From: Gammaproteobacteria bacterium
GTDB taxonomy: Bacteria > Pseudomonadota > Gammaproteobacteria > Pseudomonadales > UBA5518
Length of the DNA: 64,000 nt
Direction of reading: 5' to 3'
Assembly: GCA_016705365.1 (NCBI GenBank)
Contig: JADIYI010000008.1
Coordinates: forward strand, 372,001 to 436,000
Shown here: positions 16,971 through 24,340 of the stretch, piece by piece
Layout: every line of letters begins with the position of its first letter
Position numbering within the stretch: the first letter of the stretch is position 1
Made by a program: the position numbers and the translations under genes
The notes under the pieces: model-generated
What the model was told of the DNA's origin: nothing
The model's input: the letters and a program-made list of their open reading frames with translations, nothing else
Database searches by the model: none

Positions 16971-17175
16971 GAAAAGGGGACGACGGAAAGGAAAAGGGGA
17001 CAGATTTATTTTCCTTTGAAAAATAAATCTGTCCCCTTTTCCCCTGAATCTGTCCCCTTTTCCCCTGGATTTATTTTCCTTTGAAAAATAAATCTGTCCC
17101 CTTTTCCCTCGAAAAATAAATCTGTCCCCTTTTCCCCTCTGTCCCCTTTTCCCGGTCCCCTTTTCCCCTTTTCCC
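16971..17175 (+). repeat. Cluster of GGGGACAGATTTATTTT palindromes and degenerate copies
   Basis: Between two convergent genes lies an array built from one unit. Arms at 16992-17012 and 17020-17040 form a perfect 21-base inverted repeat (left arm AAAAGGGGACAG... ending TTTATTTT) around a 7-base loop. Partial copies of the right half follow at about 17045-17065, 17070-17107, 17111-17136 and 17139-17153, then shorter TCCCCTTTTCCC units to 17175. The repeats are AT-rich inside a 64% GC region. The unit resembles dispersed palindromes seen around REP-associated tyrosine transposases in gammaproteobacteria, but no such gene is present here. It may also act as a two-way transcription terminator. 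Confidence 0.8.
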
Positions 17176-19250
17176 TACCAATGAACTCCGCTGAACACCT
17201 GGGCAAACATCTTGCGCGCCAGGTCGACCGAACCGGTCGGCAGCTTCTTCTGCTCCTTCTTGGCCTCGGCATCTGACAAGCCACGTGCGGCGGCGGAATC
17301 CGGGAACAGGCGATAAGCCTGGTTGAGCACGAATTCGCTCATCTGCGGCGCGATCGCCTGGGCAACGGCCCCGGCCAGCCCGAGCCCTGTCGCAACCCGC
17401 TTCGGCTTGTCGATGATTGCCTTCATCACCAGGTCGGCTGCCTGCTCGGGTGACAGCGTCGGGAACGCATCGTAGAGCTTCGTGGGCGCGATCATCGGCG
17501 TTCGCACCAGAGGCATGTTGATGGTCGTGAAGCGTACGTTGCGGTCGGCGAACTCCGCCGCCGCGCACCAGGAAAATGCGTCCAGCGCGGCTTTTGATGC
17601 CACATACGCCGAGAAGCGTGGCGGGCTGGCGAGCACTCCGATCGAGGAAATATTGATGATGTGACCGCTGCTGCGCTCCAGCATGCGCGGCGCGAAGCCC
17701 ATGATCAGGCGCAACGCGCCGAAATAGTTGAGCTGCATGGTACGTTCGTAATCATGAAAGCGATCGAAGGAGTATTGCACCGAGCGCCGGATGGAACGCC
17801 CGGCGTTGTTGATCAGGATATCCACCTGACCGTGATTCTCCAGCACCGTGTCGATAAACCGGTCGCAGTCGGCAAGGTCGGCGATATCACAGGCGTACGC
17901 ATGGCCTTCGCCACCGAATTGGCGGATATCGGCGATGGTTTCCTCGAGCTTCCCGGGGGTGCGCGCGGCAAGTATCACGATGGCTCCGGCCTCGGCGAGC
18001 TTGAGCGCGCAATCCCTGCCGATTCCGGAACTGGCCCCGGTCACCACCACGACCTTGCCCTTGATCGCCGCACCAAGCCGGCGCGGGCTGGGGCGCCCGA
18101 CGGCACTTTCCACCGCGCGCACCCAAACCGGGACTCTGCTCCGTCGCTTCGCGCCGGCCCCGTCCATGTTGGCTGACCAGTATTCCCAGAGCACATCCGC
18201 ATAGTCCTCGAAGCGGGGGCACTCGATGCCGGCCTTGTCCAGCAGGCCGCGGGTTTTGCTGGAGTCGAAGCGGGTCGGGTAGCCAACGAATTTCATCGAC
18301 TCGGCCGGAATGCCATATTGCCCGAGCACCGCGCCGAGCGCTCGTTGCAGCGGCCCCACGCTCACCAGGCGATCGATCGGTACTTGTCCCAGCAGCTTGT
18401 CGAGCGCGCCGCTGCGCAACACGCTGAGCGAGGGGCCGTGCGCGGCTTTCAACAGCACGCGAATCAGGTCCCCTACCGAAATGCCATCGTCGTCGGTCAG
18501 GAAAAAGGTCTCGTCGTCATGCCCCCTGAGGTGCATCAGGTAGTCCATGGCATCGACCACGTAGTCCACCGGGACGATATTGAGATGCCCGCCCTGCACC
18601 CCGATCGCGCGCAACCAGCCCGGCAGCGTATGGCTGATGCCGCGTATGGCCGGGAAGAAATAGTAAGGGCCGTCGATCTTGTCCATCTCGCCGGTGGAGG
18701 AGTCGCCGACCACGATGCCCGGACGGTAGATCCGCCAGCGCAGCCCTTTTTCGCGGCGCACCAGCCCTTCGGAATCGTGCTTGGTACGGTAATAGGGATG
18801 ATCCAGGCCGGTCGCTTCCTCGAACATGTCCTCGGTAAACGTGCCCTTGTAGAGACCCGCCGCGGCAATCGAGCTGACATGGTGAAAGCAACGCGCCGCG
18901 AGCGCCCTGGCGCAGGACAGCGCGTGACGGGTACCGCCCACGTTGGCTTCGATCTGCGATTCGGCGTCGGCCTTCAGATCGTAGATCGCGGCAAGATGCA
19001 CGAAATGATCGATCTTGCCCTTCAGGGCGGCGATCTGCGCCCGTTTCAGCCCGAGGCGCGGGCGGGCGAGGTCACCGCTGATGGCTACCAGCTGCGATTC
19101 GCCGACACCCCACAGCGCACGCAGTTGCTCGATCTTGCCGAGCGATTGCTCGCGCGTCAGCACGTAGACCTTGCCGCCACGGTCCAGCAGTTTCGGAATC
19201 AGGAAACGGCCGATGAAACCGGTGCCGCCGGTGACGAAATAATTTGCCAT
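17175..19250 (-). CDS. Fatty acyl-CoA reductase, alcohol-forming (two-domain SDR)
   Basis: This 691-residue protein has two Rossmann modules. Residues 1 to about 370 are an extended SDR of the thioester-reductase/FAR type: NYFVTGGTGFIGRFLIPKLL, FVHLAAIYDLKAD, HHVSSIAAAGLYKG, catalytic YYRTKHDSE and the IVPVDYVVDAMDYL segment. Residues about 385-650 are a classical SDR: GKVVVVTGASSGIGRDCALK, ILINNAGRSIRR, INISSIGVL and YVASKAAL. The architecture and long shared stretches match, from memory, the Marinobacter enzyme Maqu_2220, which reduces fatty acyl-CoA through the aldehyde to fatty alcohol with NADPH. This suggests wax-ester or fatty alcohol metabolism, although no wax synthase gene lies in the window. 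The gene starts 11 bases before the AidB-like gene's stop side and shares its strand. Confidence 0.85.
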   Translation of the reverse strand: MANYFVTGGTGFIGRFLIPKLLDRGGKVYVLTREQSLGKIEQLRALWGVGESQLVAISGDLARPRLGLKRAQIAALKGKIDHFVHLAAIYDLKADAESQIEANVGGTRHALSCARALAARCFHHVSSIAAAGLYKGTFTEDMFEEATGLDHPYYRTKHDSEGLVRREKGLRWRIYRPGIVVGDSSTGEMDKIDGPYYFFPAIRGISHTLPGWLRAIGVQGGHLNIVPVDYVVDAMDYLMHLRGHDDETFFLTDDDGISVGDLIRVLLKAAHGPSLSVLRSGALDKLLGQVPIDRLVSVGPLQRALGAVLGQYGIPAESMKFVGYPTRFDSSKTRGLLDKAGIECPRFEDYADVLWEYWSANMDGAGAKRRSRVPVWVRAVESAVGRPSPRRLGAAIKGKVVVVTGASSGIGRDCALKLAEAGAIVILAARTPGKLEETIADIRQFGGEGHAYACDIADLADCDRFIDTVLENHGQVDILINNAGRSIRRSVQYSFDRFHDYERTMQLNYFGALRLIMGFAPRMLERSSGHIINISSIGVLASPPRFSAYVASKAALDAFSWCAAAEFADRNVRFTTINMPLVRTPMIAPTKLYDAFPTLSPEQAADLVMKAIIDKPKRVATGLGLAGAVAQAIAPQMSEFVLNQAYRLFPDSAAARGLSDAEAKKEQKKLPTGSVDLARKMFAQVFSGVHW

Positions 19251-19261
19251 GTCGTTCTCCG

Positions 19262-20926
19262 CTAAGTCGGGCTTGCACGCGCAATGATCGCCGCACAGTC
19301 GACACTCGCCGGCAATTCGCCGTAAACCATACCACGGGCTGTTCCGAGGCGCGCCGCGCAGAACGCATCCGCAACAATGGCATTTCCGGATTCGAGCAGC
19401 AACGCCGCCTGCAACGCGAGCGCCATGCGCCCGACCAGTGTGCGGGCGCGGTACTCGCGCTGTTCGCGCCGCTCGAGATCATGCCGCAGATCGTTCACAA
19501 AAGCCGCGAGGCGTGCATCGAGCCGCGCCCCCGCATCGAGTTCCTGCATGAAACACTCCAGCGCCCGAGGCTCGCGCGCGATGGCACGCAGCACGTCGAC
19601 GCACTGCACGTTGCCACTGCCCTCCCAGGTGGAGTTGACCGGCGCCTCGCGATAGAGCCGCGGCAGGATCGACTCCTCGACATAACCCGCACCGCCAAGA
19701 CACTCGGCCGCCTCGTTGATATGCGCCGGCGCGCGCTTGCAAACCCAGTATTTGCCCACGGCCGTCGCGATGCGCAAAAAGAGCCGCGCCCGCTCGTCGG
19801 TTGCAGCCTCGTCGAGGCGCCGGGCGATGCGCAGCGCGAGCACCAGCGCGGCTTCGCTTTCGAGCGCGAGATCGGCGAGCACGTTCTGCATCAGCGCGTG
19901 CAGCACCAGCGGACGGCCCGACACCGCGCGCCCGGCACAGTGGGTCAGCGCCTGCGCCAGTGCCTGGCGCATCAGGGATGCCGAACCGACGATGCAATCG
20001 AAACGCGTCATCATCACCATCTCGATGATGGTGGGCACGCCGCGCCCGTCGCCGCCGATCATCCAGGCATGCGCATCGCGCAGTTCGATCTCGCTGGAGG
20101 CATTGGAGCGGTTGCCGAGCTTGTTTTTCAGGCGCTGGACATGGATGCCGTTCAAGCCACCATCGGGATGCCAGCGCGGCATCAGGAAACACGACAGCCC
20201 CGCGCCGCTCTGCGCCAGCACCAGGAAGCCATCGCACATCGGCGCCGAGCAGAACCACTTGTGACCGTTCAGCGCATATCCCCGCCCGGGGCCGGCTGCC
20301 CCCAGCGCCCGCGCCGTCGTGGTATTGGCCTGCACATCCGTGCCACCCTGCTTCTCGGTCATGGCCATGCCGAGCGTAACGCCCTGTTTCTCGTACCAAG
20401 GCCGGTTGGAGCCGTCGTAGACACGCGTCATCAGGCGCGGCAACCAGTCGGCGGCAATATCCGGCTGCAAACGCAGCGCCGGCACCGACGCGAAGGTCAT
20501 CGTCAGCGGACATCCACTGCCGGAATCGGCCTGGTTGTGCAGGTATTCGAGCGCCGCGCGCGCCACGTGCGCCCCCGGCCGCGGCTGCGCCCACGGCAGG
20601 CTCGGCAGCCCGGCTTCGATCGCGCCTTTCATCAGACGATGGTAGGCCGGGTGAAACTCGATCAGGCTCACACGCCGCCCGTAGCGATCGTGCGAGTGGT
20701 ACTGCGGCGGGTAGCGCTCGGCGAGGAACCCGGCCTCGAACAGCTCACCTCCGGCCAGTGCACCATAGGCCGCGATGTGGGTACTCGCCCACCCGCCACC
20801 TTCGCGCACCACCGCCTCGCGCAGCGCGGTGTCGCTCAGCCAGGCATCGAAGGGCTCCAGCGCAGGCGGCTGGTTGAATACCTCATGGGTTTCGCCCGCG
20901 GACGGGGCGGCGTTGTCGCGCTGCAT
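19262..20926 (-). CDS. aidB: AidB-like acyl-CoA dehydrogenase family flavoprotein
   Basis: This is a 554-residue protein (E. coli AidB has 541). It opens with THEVFNQPPALEPFDAWLSD, the AidB-specific N terminus, then LTMTFASVPALRLQP, the FAD-binding GMAMTEKQGGTDVQANTT, a HKWFCSAPMCDGFLVLAQ segment, LKNKLGNRSNASSEIEL, MTRFDCIVGSASLMRQAL, and the C-terminal EECLGGAGYVEESI-like region with VNSTWEGSGNVQCVDVLRA. E. coli AidB is induced by alkylation, binds DNA and protects it; the substrate is unknown. The start at 20926 is preceded by CAGGAGA; upstream in-frame sequence is not conserved. It is followed after 11 bases by the acyl-CoA reductase gene, which makes a lipid role possible as well. Confidence 0.85.
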   Translation of the reverse strand: MQRDNAAPSAGETHEVFNQPPALEPFDAWLSDTALREAVVREGGGWASTHIAAYGALAGGELFEAGFLAERYPPQYHSHDRYGRRVSLIEFHPAYHRLMKGAIEAGLPSLPWAQPRPGAHVARAALEYLHNQADSGSGCPLTMTFASVPALRLQPDIAADWLPRLMTRVYDGSNRPWYEKQGVTLGMAMTEKQGGTDVQANTTTARALGAAGPGRGYALNGHKWFCSAPMCDGFLVLAQSGAGLSCFLMPRWHPDGGLNGIHVQRLKNKLGNRSNASSEIELRDAHAWMIGGDGRGVPTIIEMVMMTRFDCIVGSASLMRQALAQALTHCAGRAVSGRPLVLHALMQNVLADLALESEAALVLALRIARRLDEAATDERARLFLRIATAVGKYWVCKRAPAHINEAAECLGGAGYVEESILPRLYREAPVNSTWEGSGNVQCVDVLRAIAREPRALECFMQELDAGARLDARLAAFVNDLRHDLERREQREYRARTLVGRMALALQAALLLESGNAIVADAFCAARLGTARGMVYGELPASVDCAAIIARASPT

Positions 20927-20976
20927 GGCTTGCTCTCCTGTTGCGCACCCGCAACCGCACCCGCGGCGCCCGTGCT

Positions 20977-22044
20977 TCAGCCGTTCAAAAGATAGGCGTT
21001 CAGGCCGGCTTGGCGCAGCAGGTACACCGCGAGCTCGCTGCGCCGCCCGCCCTCCGGCGTGACCAGGTAGCTCTTGTTGCGGTCGAGTTCGCGCAGACGC
21101 TTGCGCAGGCTGACCACCGGCGTGTTCACGCTGCCCTCGATATGCGCATGCTTGTATTCGGCCGGGAAACGCACATCGATGATCTCGCAACCGATACCCG
21201 CGCTGGCAAGGAATTTGCGCGCCTTGTCGAGATCGATGGTCTGTACCAGCGAGGACTTGAAAATCGCGTCGAACTGGGCGCGGTCGAGCCGGCCCACCGC
21301 GCCGTCGCTGGTCATGCGCACCGTCGCATTGCGGATGGTGTTCGCAACCAGCGCTTCCTCGCCGAAATAGTCACCGGGCACCAGGTCGAATGTCTGTCCC
21401 TTGTAAGGGCCGGCCTCCTCGGTGATCACGCTCGCCTCGCCTTCCACGATGATGTAGAAATGCTCACCCCGCGAACCTGCCAGCACCACGTCCTCGCCGG
21501 CTTTTTTCGGTAGCCGTTCGAGCTCGATGAAACAGCGCTGGATATTGGTTGCGGACAGGTGCGACATCAGCGGCGATTCCAGCAGGCGCGCCATCCAGTC
21601 CTCGGAATACTCGTCATCGAAGCGCGCCTCCTCGAGGCGCTCCTCGGTATCGGACACCAGCACCACATCGATACCGGCATCGTCGCCGCTCGCGATCAGC
21701 TCATCGATTGCATCCCGCCTCAGGGTCAGCACCACGCAGTCGCCCTGCGCACGCACGGCCGCCCCGCCGCGGCAGTGCTCCTCTATCGGGAACCGGGCCT
21801 GGTGGCCCGCGGCGTCCACCAGGTTGCGCTTTTCGAAGGATTCGCGGATCTCGACTTCGCCTTCCAGCAGGAAGTAACTGGTATCGGGCTGCGCCATCTT
21901 GCGGAACAGGAATTGGCCCTTGGACAGGCGCTTGATGCCGGCACCCTCCATCAGACGCTCGATGTGTTTCTCCGATATCAGCGCCAGCCGATGGAAGTTG
22001 CGCAAACGCTCGAGCGTGACATCGAAGCCATCGATGATGGTCAT
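20977..22044 (-). CDS. Double cyclic-nucleotide-binding and rhodanese-like domain protein
   Basis: This is a 355-residue predicted cytoplasmic protein. Residues about 12-130 resemble a first cNMP-binding fold (GQFLFRKMAQPDTSYFLLEG). Residues about 150-265 form a second, with a phosphate-binding cassette-like GDYFGEEALVANTIRNATVR. Residues about 270-355 are a rhodanese fold (IDVRFPAEYKHAHIEGSVNT). The expected active-site loop with catalytic Cys is replaced by VTPEGGRRSELA, so sulfurtransferase activity is unlikely and the domain is probably structural or a sensor. There is no helix-turn-helix or kinase domain. It lies 20 bases after pgk and upstream of the aidB-like gene, possibly in one transcript. 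Confidence 0.8.
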   Translation of the reverse strand: MTIIDGFDVTLERLRNFHRLALISEKHIERLMEGAGIKRLSKGQFLFRKMAQPDTSYFLLEGEVEIRESFEKRNLVDAAGHQARFPIEEHCRGGAAVRAQGDCVVLTLRRDAIDELIASGDDAGIDVVLVSDTEERLEEARFDDEYSEDWMARLLESPLMSHLSATNIQRCFIELERLPKKAGEDVVLAGSRGEHFYIIVEGEASVITEEAGPYKGQTFDLVPGDYFGEEALVANTIRNATVRMTSDGAVGRLDRAQFDAIFKSSLVQTIDLDKARKFLASAGIGCEIIDVRFPAEYKHAHIEGSVNTPVVSLRKRLRELDRNKSYLVTPEGGRRSELAVYLLRQAGLNAYLLNG

Positions 22045-22064
22045 TCAGATTATTCCTCCCGCTG

Positions 22065-23234
22065 CTACAGGCCCCGCGCCTCGAGAATAGTCACCGCGGG
22101 CAGTTCCTTGCCTTCGACAAATTCCAGGAAAGCCCCGCCGCCGGTGGAGGCATAGGAGATCCTGTCGGCCACCGCGAATTTTTCAAGCGCCGCGAGCGTA
22201 TCGCCGCCACCGGCCAGTGAAAACGCCTGGCTCGCGGCCACCGCCTCGGCAATCGCGCGGGTACCCCCCGCAAATTGTTCAAGCTCGAACACCCCGACCG
22301 GACCATTCCACAATATGGTACCGGCGTCCGTGAGCATCGTCGCAAATTGCGCAGCGGTACGCGGGCCGATGTCGAGGATCATCTCCGTGGGTTCGATCCC
22401 CGCCACCTCGCATACCCGCGCCGGCGCGTCTTCAGCGAGCGCCTGCGCGACCACCACATCCACCGGCAGCGGTATCGAGGTTTTTTTCATCAGGCGCCGC
22501 GCCTGTTCCAGCAGTTCCGCTTCGTGCAGGGATTTGCCGATCGGCAGGCCCGCCGCCGCAAGAAAGGTATTGGCTATTCCACCCCCGACGATGAGCTGAT
22601 CGACCTTCTCGCTCAAGGTCTCGAGAACGGTCAGCTTGGTCGAGACCTTGGAGCCTCCGACGATGGCCACCAGGGGTCGTGCCGGATGCTCGAGCGCCTT
22701 GCGCAGCGCGCGCAGTTCCCCCGCAAGCAGCGGGCCCGCACACGCGATCGGCGCAAAGCGCGCCACGCCATGGGTCGAGGCCTCGGCGCGATGCGCGGTC
22801 GCGAAAGCATCCATCACGTAGATATCGCACAGCGCAGCCATGCGCCGTGACAGCGCCTCGTCATCCTGCTTCTCGCCCTGGTTGAAGCGCACGTTCTCGC
22901 ACAGCACCAGGTCGCCCTCGGCAAGCTCGACGCCATCCAGCCATTCGCGCACCAGCGGCACCTCGCGACCCAGCAGTTCGCCCAACCGCCGCGCCACCGG
23001 TGCGAGGCTGAAAGGTGCGTTGTCGGCGGCGCTGGCACCCGCCTTGGGCCGGCCGAGATGCGACATCACCATCAGCCTGGCGCCCTGTTCGAGCGCCAGG
23101 CGCAGCGTCGGCAACGCCGCGAGCAGCCGCGCGTCGCTGCTCACCCGGCCATCCTTGAGCGGAACGTTGAGATCCTCCCGGATCAGCACGCGCTTGCCAC
23201 GCAGGTCGAATTCGGTCATCAGCTTCAGGGGCAT
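22065..23234 (-). CDS. pgk: Phosphoglycerate kinase
   Basis: This 389-residue enzyme has the normal length and matches PGK throughout: LIREDLNVPLKDGRV at the N terminus, MVMSHLGRPK near residue 60, VLCENVRFNQGEK, VMDAFATAHRAEAST, VAIVGGSKVSTKLTVLE, VGGGIANTFL, WNGPVGVFELEQF and the C-terminal LAGGGDTLAALEKF nucleotide loop. It transfers phosphate between 1,3-bisphosphoglycerate and ADP in the cytoplasm. It lies 33 bases after epd and 20 bases before the cNMP/rhodanese gene, all on the minus strand. Confidence 0.97.
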   Translation of the reverse strand: MPLKLMTEFDLRGKRVLIREDLNVPLKDGRVSSDARLLAALPTLRLALEQGARLMVMSHLGRPKAGASAADNAPFSLAPVARRLGELLGREVPLVREWLDGVELAEGDLVLCENVRFNQGEKQDDEALSRRMAALCDIYVMDAFATAHRAEASTHGVARFAPIACAGPLLAGELRALRKALEHPARPLVAIVGGSKVSTKLTVLETLSEKVDQLIVGGGIANTFLAAAGLPIGKSLHEAELLEQARRLMKKTSIPLPVDVVVAQALAEDAPARVCEVAGIEPTEMILDIGPRTAAQFATMLTDAGTILWNGPVGVFELEQFAGGTRAIAEAVAASQAFSLAGGGDTLAALEKFAVADRISYASTGGGAFLEFVEGKELPAVTILEARGL

Positions 23235-23267
23235 CGCTGCCGATCTCCTCGCCGAGCAGTCCCGGCT

Positions 23268-24284
23268 TCAGTGCTTTGCCGCCCAATATAGCGCGACATC
23301 GAGCATGCGGTTCGCATATCCCCATTCATTGTCGAACCAGGTCAAGACTTTGAGCAGTCGCCGGCCACCGACCCGGGTCTGGGAGGCATCCACTATGCCC
23401 GAGCGCGGGTCATGGTTGAAATCACAGGAGGCCAGCGGCTCCTCGGTATAGCCGAGGATTCCCGCGAGCGCTCCCTGCGCGGCCTCGCGCAGGATCGTGT
23501 TGACTTCGGCGCCCGTGGTATCGCGCCGTACCACCACCGAGAGGTCGATGGCCGAGACATTCAGCGTCGGGACCCGCATCGCCTGTGCTTCGAAGCGCCC
23601 CGCAAGGCGCGGCAGTATGCGTCCGATGCCGGCGGCCAGACCGGTATCGACCGGGATGATCGATTGCAGCGCCGCTCGGGTCTTGCGCAGATCGGTGTGG
23701 TGATACGCGTCGAGCACCGGCTGGTCGTTCATGGCCGAGTGAATCGTGGTGATGACGCCGCTGTCGACACCGAGTGCGCGATCGAGCACGTCGATGACCG
23801 GCACGATGCAGTTGGTACTGCAGGAGGCAGCCGAAATGACCGTCTGGGCGGCACCAAGCCCGTGGTGATTGATGCCATAGACCACCGTGGCATCGATATC
23901 GGCGCCCGCGGGCTGCGAGAACAGCACCCGGCGCGCACCGCGCTCGATATGTGCCTGGGCGTGTGCCCGCGAGGAAAAGCTGCCGCTGCACTCGAACACT
24001 AGGTCGATGCCGGCAGCATTCCATTCGAGCAGTTCCACGGCTTCGATACCGCTCACCGCAATGGCCCGGCCGTCGATGAGCAGCCCCCGCGGATACACTT
24101 CCACGGTGCCGGGGAAGCGCCCATGCGTGGTGTCGTAGCGCGTGAGATAGGCCATCGTGTCGAGGTTCGCTAGCTCGTTGATCGCGACGATATCGAGCGT
24201 TCCGCCCAGGCCACGCTCGCACGCCGCCCGCAGCAGGCAGCGCCCGATCCTGCCATAGCCATTGATTGCCGCGCGTATGCTCAT
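23268..24284 (-). CDS. epd: Erythrose-4-phosphate dehydrogenase (GAPDH family)
   Basis: This 338-residue dehydrogenase has NAD-binding INGYGRIGRCLLRA, catalytic Cys in SAASCSTNCIVPVID, HSAMNDQPVLDAYHHTDLRK, and the C-terminal VLTWFDNEWGYANRMLD. The Epd-type features VAINELANLDTMAYLTRYDT and IHSAMND favour erythrose-4-phosphate dehydrogenase over glycolytic GapA. Epd makes 4-phosphoerythronate for pyridoxal phosphate synthesis. No other GAPDH lies in the window, so a glycolytic role cannot be excluded. The start MSIRAAING at 24284 was chosen by homology. The order tkt-epd-pgk is conserved in gammaproteobacteria. Confidence 0.88.
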   Translation of the reverse strand: MSIRAAINGYGRIGRCLLRAACERGLGGTLDIVAINELANLDTMAYLTRYDTTHGRFPGTVEVYPRGLLIDGRAIAVSGIEAVELLEWNAAGIDLVFECSGSFSSRAHAQAHIERGARRVLFSQPAGADIDATVVYGINHHGLGAAQTVISAASCSTNCIVPVIDVLDRALGVDSGVITTIHSAMNDQPVLDAYHHTDLRKTRAALQSIIPVDTGLAAGIGRILPRLAGRFEAQAMRVPTLNVSAIDLSVVVRRDTTGAEVNTILREAAQGALAGILGYTEEPLASCDFNHDPRSGIVDASQTRVGGRRLLKVLTWFDNEWGYANRMLDVALYWAAKH

Positions 24285-24340
24285 TGGCGATTCCCGAACC
24301 GTGGCCGTGATGCCCCACCCCCCGCCAGGCGACAACGTGT

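Noticed and set aside
16971..17175. CRISPR array
   Set aside because: The repeats are palindromic, unevenly spaced and nearly contiguous, with no unique spacers of constant length and no cas genes nearby.
20927..21190. N-terminal extension of the AidB-like protein to base 21190
   Set aside because: The extension overlaps the preceding cNMP/rhodanese gene, has low-complexity composition, and the ATG at 20926 has a good ribosome-binding site and matches family length.
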